Assembly: GCF_029227915.1 (NCBI RefSeq)
Contig: NC_079878.1
Coordinates: 28,361,501-28,425,500 of the forward strand
Length of the DNA stretch: 64,000 nucleotides
Direction of reading: 5' to 3'
Origin: Hydractinia symbiolongicarpus
Lineage: Eukaryota; Cnidaria; Hydrozoa; Anthoathecata; Hydractiniidae
Position numbers and translations under genes: made by a program. Each line of letters starts with the position of its first letter. Positions within the stretch are counted from its first letter, which is position 1. Shown here in pieces: positions 1 to 14,208 of this stretch. The notes beneath the pieces are model-generated. The model was not told where the DNA came from, ran no database searches, and saw only the letters and a program-made list of their open reading frames with translations.

Positions 1-3000
1 AACAGTGAAATGAATGACTGCGGGACTTAATTGAGCTGATTCTGGACTTTGACCTTATAAATGTGATAAATGAGCCAGTTTGACTACAAGAAATAACATC
101 CTTCTTAATTTGACATGATTGCTAGAACTCAGCGATTACACTGGGCCCTGTGGTAGCGCTTTATTAAAAAACTAAGATAAATAAGTTATTTCTTACTGTG
201 GGACCAATCCTAGCCGTTAGTTCGGGCTGAAGAAATAGAGACTGTTTCAAAAACTACATTTGATAGATTTTCTAACGGTGTCAATCCGTTTGAGTTACAA
301 CGGTTGTGTCACATATTCGTACCAACATGTATTTAGTGATATTCTTCCGATATTACTAAGTTGTATTGGTTTTAACAGTGAAACGATTGACTGTGGGAAT
401 TAATTGAACTGATTCTGGAATGTGACCTTATAAATGTGATAAATGAGGCAATTGGTCTCCAAGGAATAACATTCTTCTTAATTTGATATGATTGCTGGAA
501 CTCAGCGATTACACTGGGCGCTGTAGTAGCGCTTTATTAAAAAATTAAGAAAAAAAAGTCATTTTTTACTGTGGGACCAATCCTAGCCGTTAGTTCGGGC
601 TGAAGAAATAGAGACGGTTTCAAAAACTACATTTGATAGATTTTCTAACGCTGTCAATCCGTTTGAGTTACAACGGTTGCGTCACATATTCGTATCAACA
701 TGTATTTAGTGATATTCTTCCGATAGTACTAAGTTGTATTGCTTTTAACAGTGAAACGATTGACTGTGGGAAATAATTGAACTGATTCTGGAATGTGACC
801 TTATAAATGTGATAAATGAGGCAATTGGTCTCCAAGGAATAACATTCTTCTTAATTCGACATGATTGCTGGAATTCAGCGATTACATTAGACTCTGTGGT
901 AGCGCTTTATTTAAAAATTTAGATAAATAAGTATTTTCTTACTGTGGGACCAATCCCGGCCGTTAGCACGCGCTGAATAAATAGGAACAGTTCCAAAGAC
1001 TACATTTAATTGACTTTCTAGCGGTATAAATCTGTTTGAGATACAACGGTTGCGTCACATATTTGTACCAACATGTATTTAGCGATAGTATTCGGATATT
1101 ACTAGGTTGCATCGCTTTTAACAGTGAAACGTTTGACTGTGGGAATTAATTTAACTGATATTAGACTGTGACCTTATAAATGTGCTAAATGAGATAATTG
1201 CACTCCAAGGAATAACATTCTTCTTAATCCGACATGATTGCTGGAATTCAGCGAGTACACTAGGCTCTGTGGTAGTGCTTTAATTAAAAATTTAGATAAA
1301 TAAGTTATTTTTTACTGTGGGACCAATCCTAGCCGTTAGTTCGGGCTGAAGAAATAGAGACAGTTTCAAAAACTACATTTCATTGACTTACTAACGGTGT
1401 CAATCCGTTTGAGTTACAACGGTTGCGTCACATATTTGTACCAACATGTATTTACTGATTTTCTTCCGATATTACTAAGTTGTATTGCTTTAAACAGTGA
1501 AACGATTGACCGTGGGAATTAATTGAACTGATTCAAGACTGTGACCTTATAAATGTGATAAATGAGCCAATTGGTCTCCCAGGAATAACATTCTTCTTAA
1601 TTTGACATGATTGCTGTAATTCAGCGATTACATTAGGCTCTGTGGTAGCGCTTTATTTAAAAATTTCGATAAATAAGTCTTTTCTTACTGTGGGACAAAT
1701 CCTGGCAGTTAGCACGCGCTGAATAAATAGGAACAGTTCCAAAGACTACATTTCATTGAATTTCTAGCGGTATAAATCCGTTTGAGATACAACGGTTGCG
1801 TCACATATTCGTACCAACATGTATTTAGTGATAGCATTCGGATATTACTAGGTTGCCTCACTTTTAACAGTGAAACAATTGACTGTGTGACTTAATTGAA
1901 CTGATTCTGGATTTGACCTTATAAATGTTAAAAATGAGCCAATTGGACTCCAAGGAATAACATTCTTCTTAATTCGACATGATTGCTGGAATTCAGCGAG
2001 TACACTAGGCTCTGTGGTACCGTTTCATTTAAAAATTTAGATTAATAAGTCATTTCTACTGTGATACCAATCCTAGCCGTTAGTTCGCGCTGAAGAAATA
2101 GAGACAGTTTCAAAAACTACATTTCATTGACTTTCTAACGGTGTCAATCCATTTGAGTTACAACGGTTGCGTCACATATTCGTAGCAACATGTATTTAGT
2201 GATATTCTTCCGATATTACTAAGTTGTATTGGTTTTAACAGTGAAACGATTGACTGTGGGAATTAATTGAACTGATTCTGGAATGTGACCTTATAAATGT
2301 GATAAATGAGGCAATTGGTCTCCAAGGAATAACATTCTTCTTAATTTGATATGATTGCTGGAACTCAGCGATTACACTGGGCGCTGTAGTAGCGCTTTAT
2401 TAAAAAATTAAGAAAAAAAAGTCATTTTTTACTGTGGGACCAATCCTAGCCGTTAGTTCGGGCTGAAGAAATAGAGACGGTTTCAAAAACTACATTTGAT
2501 AGATTTTCTAACGCTGTCAATCCGTTTGAGTTACAACGGTTGCGTCACATATTCGTATCAACATGTATTTAGTGATATTCTTCCGATAGTACTAAGTTGT
2601 ATTGCTTTTAACAGTGAAACGATTGACTGTGGGAAATAATTGAACTGATTCTGGAATGTGACCTTATAAATGTGATAAATGAGGCAATTGGTCTCCAAGG
2701 AATAACATTCTTCTTAATTCGACATGATTGCTGGAATTCAGCGAATACATTAGGCTCTGTGGTAGCGCTTTATTTAAAAATTTAGATAAATAAGTATTTT
2801 CTTACTCTGGGACCAATCCCGGCCGTTAGCACGCGCTGAATAAATAGGAACAGTTCCAAAGACTACATTTAATTGACTTTCTAGCGGTATAAATCTGTTT
2901 GAGATACAACGGTTGCGTCACATATTTGTACCAACATGTATTTAGCGATAGTATTCGGATATTACTAGGTTGCATCGCTTTTAACAGTGAAACGTTTGAC

Positions 3001-4784
3001 TGTCGGACTTAATTGAACTGATTTTGGACTTTGACCTTATAAATGTGATAAATGAGCCAGTTTGACTACAAGAAATAACATTCTTCTTAATTTAATATGA
3101 TTGCTGGATCTCAGCGATTACACTGGGCGCTGTAGTAGCGCTTTATTAAAAAAATTAGGATAAATAAGTCATTTTTTACTGTGGGACCAATCCTAGCCGG
3201 TAGTTCGCGCTGAAGAAATAAGGACAGATTTAAAAATAACATTTCATTGAATTTCTAACAGTGTGAATCCGTTTGAGCTACAACGGTTGCGTCACATATT
3301 CGTACCAACATGTATTTAGTGATTTTTTTCCGATATTACTCAGTTGTGTCGCTCTTAACAGTGAAACAATTGACTGTGGGACTTAATTGAACTGATTCTG
3401 GATTTGACCTTATAAATGTTAAAAATGAGCCAATTGGACTCCAAGGAATAACATTCTTCTTAATTCGACATGATTGCTGGAACTCAGCGATTACACTGGG
3501 CGCTGTAGTAGCGCTTTATTAACAAATTAAGATAAATAAGTCATTTTTTACTGTGGGACCAATCCTAGCCGTTAGTTCGCGCTGAAGAAATAGAGACAGT
3601 TTCAAAAACTACATTTCATTGACATATTAACGGTGTCAATCCGTTTAAGTTACAACGGTTGCGTCACATATTCGTACCAACATGTATTTAGTGATTTTCT
3701 TCCGATATTACTAAGTTGTATTGCTTTAAACAGTGAAACGATTGACCGTGGGAATTAATTGAACTGATTCAGGACTGTGACCTTATAAATGTGATAAATG
3801 AGCCAATTGGTCTCCCAGGAATAACATTCTTCTTATTGTGACATGATTGCTGTAATTCAGCGATTACATTAGGCTCTGTGGTAGCGCTTTATTAAAAAAT
3901 TTCGATAAATAAGTCTTTTCTTACTGTGGGACCAATCCTAGCAGTTAGCACGCGCTGAATAAATAGGAACAGTTCCAAAGACTACATTTCATTGAATTTC
4001 TAGCGGTATAAATCCGTTTGAGATACAACGGTTGCGTCACATTTTCGTACCAACATGTATTTAGCGATAGCATTCGAATATTACTAGGTTGCCTCACTTT
4101 TAACAGTGAAACAATTTACTGTGGGACTTAATTGAACTGATTCTGGATTTGACCTTATAAATGTTAAAAATGAGCCAATAGGACTCCAAGGAATAACATT
4201 CTTCTTAATTCGACATGATTGCTGGAATTCAGCGAGTACACTAGGCTCTGTGGTAGCGCTTCATTTAAAAATTTAGATTAATATGTCATTTCTACTGTGA
4301 TACCAATCCTAGCCGTTAGTTCGCGCTGAAGAAATAGAGACAGTTTCAAAAACTACATTTCATTGACTTTCTAACGGTGTCAATCCATTTGAGTTACAAC
4401 GGTTGCGTCACATATTCGTACCAACATGTATTTAGTGATTTTCTTCCAATATTACTAAGTTGTATTGCTTTTAACAGTGAAACGATTGAATGTGGGAATT
4501 AATTTAACTGATTTTAGACTGTGACCTTATAAATGTGTTGAATGAGCCAATTGGTCTCCAAGAAGTAACTTTCTTCTTAATTTGACGTGATTGCTGGAAT
4601 TCAGCCATTACATTAGGCTCTGTGGTAGCGCTTTATTTAAAAATTTAGATGAATAAGTCTTTTCTTACTGTGGGACCAGTCCTGGTCGATAGCACGCGCT
4701 GAATGAATAGGAACAGTTCCAAAGACTACATTTCATTGACTTTCTAGCGGTATAATTCCGTTTGAGATACAACGGTTGCGTCAC
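1..4784. repeat. Diverged mosaic HOR segment
   Basis: No single HOR covers this stretch. Bases about 330-1140 recur at about 2193-3003 (offset 1863, five monomers). The recognisable pair is the GATATTCTTCCG monomer followed by one with GATAGTACTAAG. Bases about 1470-2180 recur at about 3706-4416 (offset 2236, six monomers), marked by TTTAAACAGTGAAACG and CATTTCTACTGTGATACC. The copies differ at scattered bases, more than in the duplications further right. This fits older, partly overwritten exchange events. Confidence 0.75.
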
Positions 4785-4800
4785 ATATTCGTACCAACAT

Positions 4801-7784
4801 GTATTTAGTGATAGCATTCGGATATTACTAGGTTGCATCGCTTTCAACAGTGAAACGTTTGACTGTCAGACTTAATTGAACTGATTTTGGACTTTGACCT
4901 TATAAATGTGATAAATGAGCCAGTTTGACTACAAGAAATAACATTCTTCTTAATTTAATATGATTGCTGGAACTCAGCGATTACACTGGGCGCTGTAGTA
5001 GCGCTTTATTAAAAAATTAAGATAAATAAGTCATTTTTTACTGTGGGAACAATCCTAGCCGGTAGTTCGCGCTGAAGAAATAGAGACAGTTTTAAAAACT
5101 ACATTTCATTGACATTCTAGCAGTGTGAATCCGTTTGAGTTACAACGTTTGCGTCACATATTCGTACCAACATGTATTTAGTGATTTTTCTCCGATATTA
5201 CTAAGTTGTATCGCTTTTAACAGTGAAACAATTGGCTGTGGGACTTAATTGAACTGATTTTGGACTTTGACCTTATATATGTTAAAAATGAGCCAATTGG
5301 ACTCCGAGGAATAACATTCTTCTTAATTCGACATGATTGCTGGAACTCAGCGATTACACTGGGCGCTGTAGTAGCGCTTTATTAAAAAATTAAGATACAT
5401 AAGTCATTTTTTACTGTGAAACAAATCCTAGCCGTTAGTTCGCGCTGAAGAAATGGAGACAGTTTCAAAAACTACATTTCATTGACTTTCTAACGGTGTC
5501 AATCCGTTTAAGTTACAACGGTTGCGTCACATATTTATACCAACATGTATTTAGTGATTTTCTTCCGATATTACTAAGTTGTATTGCTTTAAACAGTGAA
5601 ACGATTGACCGTGGGAATTAATTGAACTGATTCAGGAGTGTGACCTTATAAATGTGATAAATGAGCCAATTGGTCTCCAAGGAATAACATTCTTCTTAAT
5701 TTGACATGATTGCTGCAATTTAGCGGTTACATTAGGCTCTCTTGTAGCGCTTTATTTAAAAATTTAGATAAATAAGTCATTTCTTATTGTGGGACGAATC
5801 CTTGCCGTTAGCACACGCTGAATAAATAGGAACAGTTCCAAAGACTTCATTTCATTGACTTTCCAGCGGTATATATCCGTTTGTGTTACACCGGTTGCGG
5901 CACATATTCGTACCAACATGAATTTAGCGATAGTATTTGGAGATTCCTAGGTTGCATCGCTTTTAACAGTGAAACGTTTCACTGTGGGACTTAATTGAAC
6001 TGATTTTGGACTATGACCTTATAAATGTGATAAATGAGCCAGTTTGACTACAAGAAATAACATTCTTCTTAATTTGGCATGATTGCTGGCACTCAGCGAT
6101 TACACTGGGCGCTGTGGTAGCGCTTTAATTAAAATTTTGGATAAATAAGTCATTTTTTACTGTGGGACCAATCCTAGCCGTTAGTTCGCGCTGAAGAAAT
6201 AGAGACAGTTTTAAAAACTACATTTCATTAACTTTCTAACAGTGTGAATCCGTTTGAGTTACAACGGTTGCGTCACATGTTCGTACCAACATGTATTTAG
6301 TGATTTTTTTCCGATATTACTAAGTTGTATTGCTTTTAACAGTGAAATGATTGACTGTGGGAATTAATTGAACTGATTCTGGAATGTGACCTTATAAATG
6401 TGATAAATGAGTCAATTGGTCTCCAAGGAATAACATTCTTCTTAATTTGACATGATTGCTGGAATTTAGCGATTACATTAGGCTCTGTGGTAGCGCTTCA
6501 TTTAAAAATTTAGACAAATAAGTCATTTCTACTGTGATACCAATCCTAGCTGTTAGTTCACACTGAAGAAATAGAGACATTTTCAAAAACTACTATTCAT
6601 TGACTTTCTAACGGTCTCAATCCGTTTGAGTTACAACGGTTGCGTCACATATTCGTACCAACATGTATTTAGTGATTTTTTTTCGATATTACTAAGTTGT
6701 ATTGCTTTTACCAGTGAAACGATTGACTGTGGGAATCAAATTGAACTAATTCTGGAATGTGACCTTATAAATGTGATAAATGAGTCAATTGGTCTCCAAG
6801 GAATAACATTTTTCTTAATTTGACATGATTGCTGGAACTCAGCGATTACACTGGGCGCTGTGGTAGCGCTTTATTAAAAAATTAAGATAAATAAGTCATT
6901 TTTTACTGTGGCACCAATCCTAGCCGTTAGTTCGGATTGAGGAAATAGAGACAGTTTCAAAAACTACTTTTTAATAGATTTTCTAACGGTGTCAATCCGT
7001 TTGAGTTACAATGGTTGCGTCACATATTCGTACCAACATGTACTTAGTGATCTTCTTCCGATATTACTAAGTTGTATTGAGTTTAACAGTGAAACGATTG
7101 ACTGTGGGAATTAATTGAACTGATTCTGGAATGTGACCTTATAAATGTGATAAATGAGGCAATTGGTCTCCAAGGAAAAACATTCTTCTTTATTTGACAT
7201 GATTGCTGGAATTTAGCGATTACATTAGGCTCTGTTGTAGCGCGTTATTTAAAAATTTAGATGAATAAGTTTTTCTTACTGTGGCACCAATCCTGGTCGT
7301 TAGCACGCGCTGAATAAATAGGAGCAGTTCCAAAGACTACATTTCATTGACTTTCTAGTGGTATAAATCCGTTTGAGATACAACGGTTGCGTCACATTTT
7401 CGTACCAACATGTATTTAGCGATAGTATTCGGATATTACTAGGTTGCATCGCTTTTAACAGTGAAACGTTTGACTGTCGGACTTAATTGAACTGATTTTG
7501 GACTTTGACCTTATAAATGTGATAAATGAGCCAGTTTTATTATACGAAATAACATTCTTCTTAATTTGATGTGATTGCTGGAACTCAGCGATTACACTGG
7601 CCGCTGTAGTAGCGCTTTATTAGAAAATTAAGATAAATAAGTCATTTTTTACTGTGGGACCAATCCTAGCCGTTAGTTCGCGCTGAAGAAATAGAGACAG
7701 TTTTAAAAACTACAATTCATTGACTTTCTAGCAGTGTGAATCCGTTTGAGTTACAACGGTTGCGTCACATATTCGTACCAACAT
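4801..7784. repeat. 2984-bp octamer HOR, copy 1
   Basis: Eight monomers are repeated in tandem immediately downstream at offset 2984. The left edge is set by the change from the flanking sequence to GTATTTAGTGATAGCATTCGG at 4801, repeated at 7785. The exact edge is blurred by the shared box CACATATTCGTACC just upstream. Differences from copy 2 that I saw are single bases: TTTACCAGTG at about 6709 versus TTTAACAGTG, TTATTATACG at about 7537 versus TTACTATACG, and CACTGG versus CACGGG near 7600. Confidence 0.92.
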
Positions 7785-10768
7785 GTATTTAGTGATAGCA
7801 TTCGGATATTACTAGGTTGCATCGCTTTCAACAGTGAAACGTTTGACTGTCAGACTTAATTGAACTGATTTTGGACTTTGACCTTATAAATGTGATAAAT
7901 GAGCCAGTTTGACTACAAGAAATAACATTCTTCTTAATTTAATATGATTGCTGGAACTCAGCGATTACACTGGGCGCTGTAGTAGCGCTTTATTAAAAAA
8001 TTAAGATAAATAAGTCATTTTTTACTGTGGGAACAATCCTAGCCGGTAGTTCGCGCTGAAGAAATAGAGACAGTTTTAAAAACTACATTTCATTGACATT
8101 CTAGCAGTGTGAATCCGTTTGAGTTACAACGTTTGCGTCACATATTCGTACCAACATGTATTTAGTGATTTTTCTCCGATATTACTAAGTTGTATCGCTT
8201 TTAACAGTGAAACAATTGGCTGTGGGACTTAATTGAACTGATTTTGGACTTTGACCTTATATATGTTAAAAATGAGCCAATTGGACTCCGAGGAATAACA
8301 TTCTTCTTAATTCGACATGATTGCTGGAACTCAGCGATTACACTGGGCGCTGTAGTAGCGCTTTATTAAAAAATTAAGATACATAAGTCATTTTTTACTG
8401 TGAAACAAATCCTAGCCGTTAGTTCGCGCTGAAGAAATGGAGACAGTTTCAAAAACTACATTTCATTGACTTTCTAACGGTGTCAATCCGTTTAAGTTAC
8501 AACGGTTGCGTCACATATTTATACCAACATGTATTTAGTGATTTTCTTCCGATATTACTAAGTTGTATTGCTTTAAACAGTGAAACGATTGACCGTGGGA
8601 ATTAATTGAACTGATTCAGGAGTGTGACCTTATAAATGTGATAAATGAGCCAATTGGTCTCCAAGGAATAACATTCTTCTTAATTTGACATGATTGCTGC
8701 AATTTAGCGGTTACATTAGGCTCTCTTGTAGCGCTTTATTTAAAAATTTAGATAAATAAGTCATTTCTTATTGTGGGACGAATCCTTGCCGTTAGCACAC
8801 GCTGAATAAATAGGAACAGTTCCAAAGACTTCATTTCATTGACTTTCCAGCGGTATATATCCGTTTGTGTTACACCGGTTGCGGCACATATTCGTACCAA
8901 CATGAATTTAGCGATAGTATTTGGAGATTCCTAGGTTGCATCGCTTTTAACAGTGAAACGTTTCACTGTGGGACTTAATTGAACTGATTTTGGACTATGA
9001 CCTTATAAATGTGATAAATGAGCCAGTTTGACTACAAGAAATAACATTCTTCTTAATTTGGCATGATTGCTGGCACTCAGCGATTACACTGGGCGCTGTG
9101 GTAGCGCTTTAATTAAAATTTTGGATAAATAAGTCATTTTTTACTGTGGGACCAATCCTAGCCGTTAGTTCGCGCTGAAGAAATAGAGACAGTTTTAAAA
9201 ACTACATTTCATTAACTTTCTAACAGTGTGAATCCGTTTGAGTTACAACGGTTGCGTCACATGTTCGTACCAACATGTATTTAGTGATTTTTTTCCGATA
9301 TTACTAAGTTGTATTGCTTTTAACAGTGAAATGATTGACTGTGGGAATTAATTGAACTGATTCTGGAATGTGACCTTATAAATGTGATAAATGAGTCAAT
9401 TGGTCTCCAAGGAATAACATTCTTCTTAATTTGACATGATTGCTGGAATTTAGCGATTACATTAGGCTCTGTGGTAGCGCTTCATTTAAAAATTTAGACA
9501 AATAAGTCATTTCTACTGTGATACCAATCCTAGCTGTTAGTTCACACTGAAGAAATAGAGACATTTTCAAAAACTACTATTCATTGACTTTCTAACGGTC
9601 TCAATCCGTTTGAGTTACAACGGTTGCGTCACATATTCGTACCAACATGTATTTAGTGATTTTTTTTCGATATTACTAAGTTGTATTGCTTTTAACAGTG
9701 AAACGATTGACTGTGGGAATCAAATTGAACTAATTCTGGAATGTGACCTTATAAATGTGATAAATGAGTCAATTGGTCTCCAAGGAATAACATTTTTCTT
9801 AATTTGACATGATTGCTGGAACTCAGCGATTACACTGGGCGCTGTGGTAGCGCTTTATTAAAAAATTAAGATAAATAAGTCATTTTTTACTGTGGCACCA
9901 ATCCTAGCCGTTAGTTCGGATTGAGGAAATAGAGACAGTTTCAAAAACTACTTTTTAATAGATTTTCTAACGGTGTCAATCCGTTTGAGTTACAATGGTT
10001 GCGTCACATATTCGTACCAACATGTACTTAGTGATCTTCTTCCGATATTACTAAGTTGTATTGAGTTTAACAGTGAAACGATTGACTGTGGGAATTAATT
10101 GAACTGATTCTGGAATGTGACCTTATAAATGTGATAAATGAGGCAATTGGTCTCCAAGGAAAAACATTCTTCTTTATTTGACATGATTGCTGGAATTTAG
10201 CGATTACATTAGGCTCTGTTGTAGCGCGTTATTTAAAAATTTAGATGAATAAGTTTTTCTTACTGTGGCACCAATCCTGGTCGTTAGCACGCGCTGAATA
10301 AATAGGAGCAGTTCCAAAGACTACATTTCATTGACTTTCTAGTGGTATAAATCCGTTTGAGATACAACGGTTGCGTCACATTTTCGTACCAACATGTATT
10401 TAGCGATAGTATTCGGATATTACTAGGTTGCATCGCTTTTAACAGTGAAACGTTTGACTGTCGGACTTAATTGAACTGATTTTGGACTTTGACCTTATAA
10501 ATGTGATAAATGAGCCAGTTTTACTATACGAAATAACATTCTTCTTAATTTGATGTGATTGCTGGAACTCAGCGATTACACGGGCCGCTGTAGTAGCGCT
10601 TTATTAGAAAATTAAGATAAATAAGTCATTTTTTACTGTGGGACCAATCCTAGCCGTTAGTTCGCGCTGAAGAAATAGAGACAGTTTTAAAAACTACAAT
10701 TCATTGACTTTCTAGCAGTGTGAATCCGTTTGAGTTACAACGGTTGCGTCACATATTCGTACCAACAT
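7785..10768. repeat. 2984-bp octamer HOR, copy 2
   Basis: This is the second tandem copy of the unit at 4801-7784, with only a few substitutions noticed over almost 3 kb. It ends where a third copy would begin: at 10769 the array reads GTATTTAGCGATAGTATTCGG with CTATGTTGC rather than the GTGATAGCATTCGG of the unit start. The same short frame (65 codons, + strand) is present in each copy at 6626 and 9610, which only reflects the duplication. Confidence 0.92.
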
Positions 10769-10929
10769 GTATTTAGCGATAGTATTCGGATATTACTATG
10801 TTGCATCGCTTTTAACAGTGAAACGTTTGACTGTCGGACTTAATTAAACTGATTTTGGACTCTGACCTTATAAATGTGATAAATGAGCCAGTTTGACTAC
10901 AAGAAATAACATTCTTCTTAATTTAATAT

Positions 10930-12345
10930 GATTGCTGGAACTCAGCGATTACACTGGGCGCTGTAGTAGCGCTTTATTAAAAAATTAAGATAAATAGGTC
11001 ATTTGTTACGGTGGGACTAATCCTAGCCGTTAGTTCGCGCTGAAGAAATAGAGACAGTTTCAAAAATAACATTTCATTGACTTCCTAATGGTGTCAATCC
11101 GTTTGAGTTACAACGTTTGCGTCATATATCCGTAGCAACATGTAATTAGTGATTTTCTTCCAATATTACTAAGTTGTATTGCTTTTAACAGTGAAACGAT
11201 TGACTGTGGGAATTAATTTATCTGATTTTGGACTGTAATCTTATAAATGTGATAAATGAGCCAATTGGTCTCCAAGGAATAACTTTCTTCTTAATTTGAC
11301 GTGATTGTGGGAACTCAGCGATTACAGTGGACCCTGTGGTAGCGCTTTATTTAAAAATTTAGATAAATAAGTCATATCTATTGTGGGACGAATCCTAGCC
11401 GTTAGCACACGCTGAATAAATAGGAACAGTTCCAAAGACTACATTTCATTGACTTTCCAGCGGTATAAATCCGTTTGTGTTACAATGGTTGCGTCACATA
11501 TTCGTACCAACATGTATTTAGTGATTTCGTTCCGATATTACTAAGTTGTATCGCTTTTAATGGGGAAACGATTGACTGTGTGTCTTAATTGAACTGATTC
11601 TGGACTTTGACCTTGTAAGTGTTATAAATGAGCGAATTGGACTCCAAGGAAAAACATTCTACTTAATTCGACATGATTGCTGGAATTCAGCGATTACACT
11701 AGGCTCTGTGGTAGCGCTTTATTTAAAAATTAAGATAAAAAATTCAATTTTTACTGTGGGACCAATGCTAGCCGTTAGCTAGCGCTGAAGAAATAGAGAC
11801 AGTTTCAAGTACTAGATTTCACTGACTTTCTAACGGTGTCAGTCCGTTTGAGTTACAACGGTTGGGTCACATATTCGTACCAACATGTATTTAGCAATAT
11901 TTTTCTGATATTATTAGTTTGCATCGCTTTTAACAGTGAAACGATTGACTGTGGGACTTAATTGAACTAACTTTGGACTGTGACCTGGTAAATGTGATAC
12001 ATGAGCCAGTTTGACTACAAGAAATATCATTCCTCTTAATTTAATATGATTGCTGGAACTCAGCGATTACACTGGGCGCTGTAGTAGCGCTTTATTAAAA
12101 AATTAAGATAAATTAGCCATTATTTACTGTGGGACCAATCCTAGCCGTTAGTTCGCGCTGAAGAAATAGAGACAAATTCAAAAACCACATTTCATTGACT
12201 TTCTAACAGTGTCAATCCGTTTGAGTTACAACGGTTGCGTCACATATTCGTACCAACATGTATTTAGTGATTTTTTTCCGATATTACTAAGTTGTATCGC
12301 TTTTAACAGTGAAACGATTGACCGTGGGACTTAATTGAACTGATT
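10930..12345. repeat. 1863-bp pentamer HOR, copy 1 (shared part)
   Basis: This stretch recurs at 12793-14208, offset 1863. Markers are GTGGGACTAATCC, CTTCCTAATGGTGTC (11081 and 12944), GTGATTGTGGGAAC, TTTTAATGGGGAAACG and GCTAGCCGTTAGCTAGCGC. Inside it a class C-like right half, TTTCAAGTACTAGATTTC, starts at 11801, 12546 and 13664, so a two-monomer offset (745) is nested inside the five-monomer one. Confidence 0.85.
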
Positions 12346-12792
12346 CAGGAGTGTGACCTTATAAATGTGATAAATGAGCCAATTGGTCTCCAAGGAATAA
12401 CATTCTTCTTAATTTGACATGATTGCTGGAATTCAGCGATTACATTAGGCTCTCTTGTAGCGTTTATTTAAAAATTTAGATTAATAGGTCAATTCTTATT
12501 GTGGGACGAATCCTAGTCGTTAGCGTGCGCTGAAGAAATAGAGACAGTTTCAAGTACTAGATTTCACTGACTTTCTAACGGTGTCAGTCCGTTTGAGTTA
12601 CAACGGTTGGGTCACATATTCGTACCAACATGTATTTAGCAATATTTTTCTGATATTATTAGTTTGCATCGCTTTTAACAGTGAAACGATTGACTGTGGG
12701 ACTTAATTGAACTAACTTTGGACTGTGACCTGGTAAATGTGATACATGAGCCAGTTTGACTACAAGAAATATCATTCCTCTTAATTTAATAT
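12346..12792. repeat. Chimeric linker of the pentamer
   Basis: The left part joins a TTATTGTGGGACGAATCC left half to the TTTCAAGTACTAG right half through CCTAGTCGTTAGCGTGCGC near 12510. The rest, about 12540-12792, repeats 11795-12050 almost exactly (CTGGTAAATGTGATACATG and ATATCATTCCTC). A two-monomer duplication therefore contributed to this segment before, or together with, the pentamer duplication. Confidence 0.7.
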
Positions 12793-14208
12793 GATTACTG
12801 GAACTCAGCGATTACACTGGGCGCTGTAGTAGCGCTTTATTAAAAAATTAAGATAAATAAGTCATTTTTTACAGTGGGACTAATCCTAGCCGTTAGTTCG
12901 CGCTGAAGAAATAGAGACAGTTTCAAAAATAACATTTCATTGACTTCCTAATGGTGTCAATCCGTTTGAGTTACAACGTTTGCGTCATATATCCGTAGCA
13001 ACATGTAATTAGTGATTTTCTTCCAATATTACTAAGTTGTATTGCTTTTAACAGTGAAACGATTGACTGTGGGAATTAATTTATCTGATTTTGGACTGTA
13101 ATCTTATAAATGTGATAAATGAGCCAATTGGTCTCCAAGGAATAACTTTCTTCTTAATTTGACGTGATTGTGGGAACTCAGCGATTACAGTGGACCCTGT
13201 GGTAGCGCTTTATTTAAAAATTTAGATAAATAAGTCACATCTATTGTGGGACGAATCCTAGCCGTTAGCACACGCTGAATAAATAGGAACAGTTCCAAAG
13301 ACTACATTTCATTGACTTTCCAGCGGTATAAATCCGTTTGTGTTACAATGGTTGCGTCACATATTCGTACCAACATGTATTTAGTGATTTCGTTCCGATA
13401 TTACTAAGTTGTATCGCTTTTAATGGGGAAACGATTGACTGTGTGTCTTAATTGAACTGATTCTGGACTTTGACCTTGTAAGTGTTATAAATGAGCGAAT
13501 TGGACTCCAAGGAAAAACATTCTACTTAATTCGACATGATTGCTGGAATTCAGCGATTACACTAGGCTCTGTGGTAGCGCTTTATTTAAAAATTAAGATA
13601 AAAAATTCAATTTTTACTGTGGGACCAATGCTAGCCGTTAGCTAGCGCTGAAGAAATAGAGACAGTTTCAAGTACTAGATTTCACTGACTTTCTAACGGT
13701 GTCAGTCCGTTTGAGTTACAACGGTTGGGTCACATATTCGTACCAACATGTATTTAGCAATATTTTTCTGATATTATTAGTTTGCATCGCTTTTAACAGT
13801 GAAACGATTGACTGTGGGACTTAATTGAACTAACTTTGGACTGTGACCTGGTAAATGTGATACATGAGCCAGTTTGACTATAAGAAATATCATTCCTCTT
13901 AATTTAATATGATTGCTGGAACTCAGCGATTACACTGGGCGCTGTAGTAGCGCTTTATTAATAATTTAAGATAAATTAGCCATTATTTACTGTGGGACCA
14001 ATCCTAGCCGTTAGTTCGCGCTGAAGAAATAGAGACAAATTCAAAAACCACATTTCATTGACTTTCTAACGGTGTCAATCCGTTTGAGTTACAACGGTTG
14101 CGTCACATATTCGCACCAACATGTATTTAGTGATTTTTTTCCGATATTACTAAGTTGTATCGCTTTTAACAGTGAAACGATTGACCGTGGGACTTAATTG
14201 AACTAATT
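12793..14208. repeat. 1863-bp pentamer HOR, copy 2 (shared part)
   Basis: This is a near-identical copy of 10930-12345. It starts within ATGATTACTGGAACTCAGCG and carries the same markers (CTTCCTAATGG at 12944, AATGGGGAAACG near 13422). Homology ends near 14200, where GAACTAATTCTGGACTTTGACC replaces GAACTGATTCAGGAGTGTGACC. Small changes include ATAATTTAAG near 13960 against AAAAATTAAG in copy 1. Confidence 0.85.

Noticed and set aside
4665-4847. Short frames at 4665-4847, 30372-30554, 31316-31504, 33547-33741, 40562-40753 and 45314-45505
   Set aside because: Each is 60-64 codons long and made wholly of satellite sequence. Related frames open and close with single monomer variants, as expected by chance.
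6626-6823. A 65-codon plus-strand frame, repeated at 9610
   Set aside because: The second is the first duplicated in the 2984-bp octamer. The frame spans the monomer junction and is broken in most other monomers.
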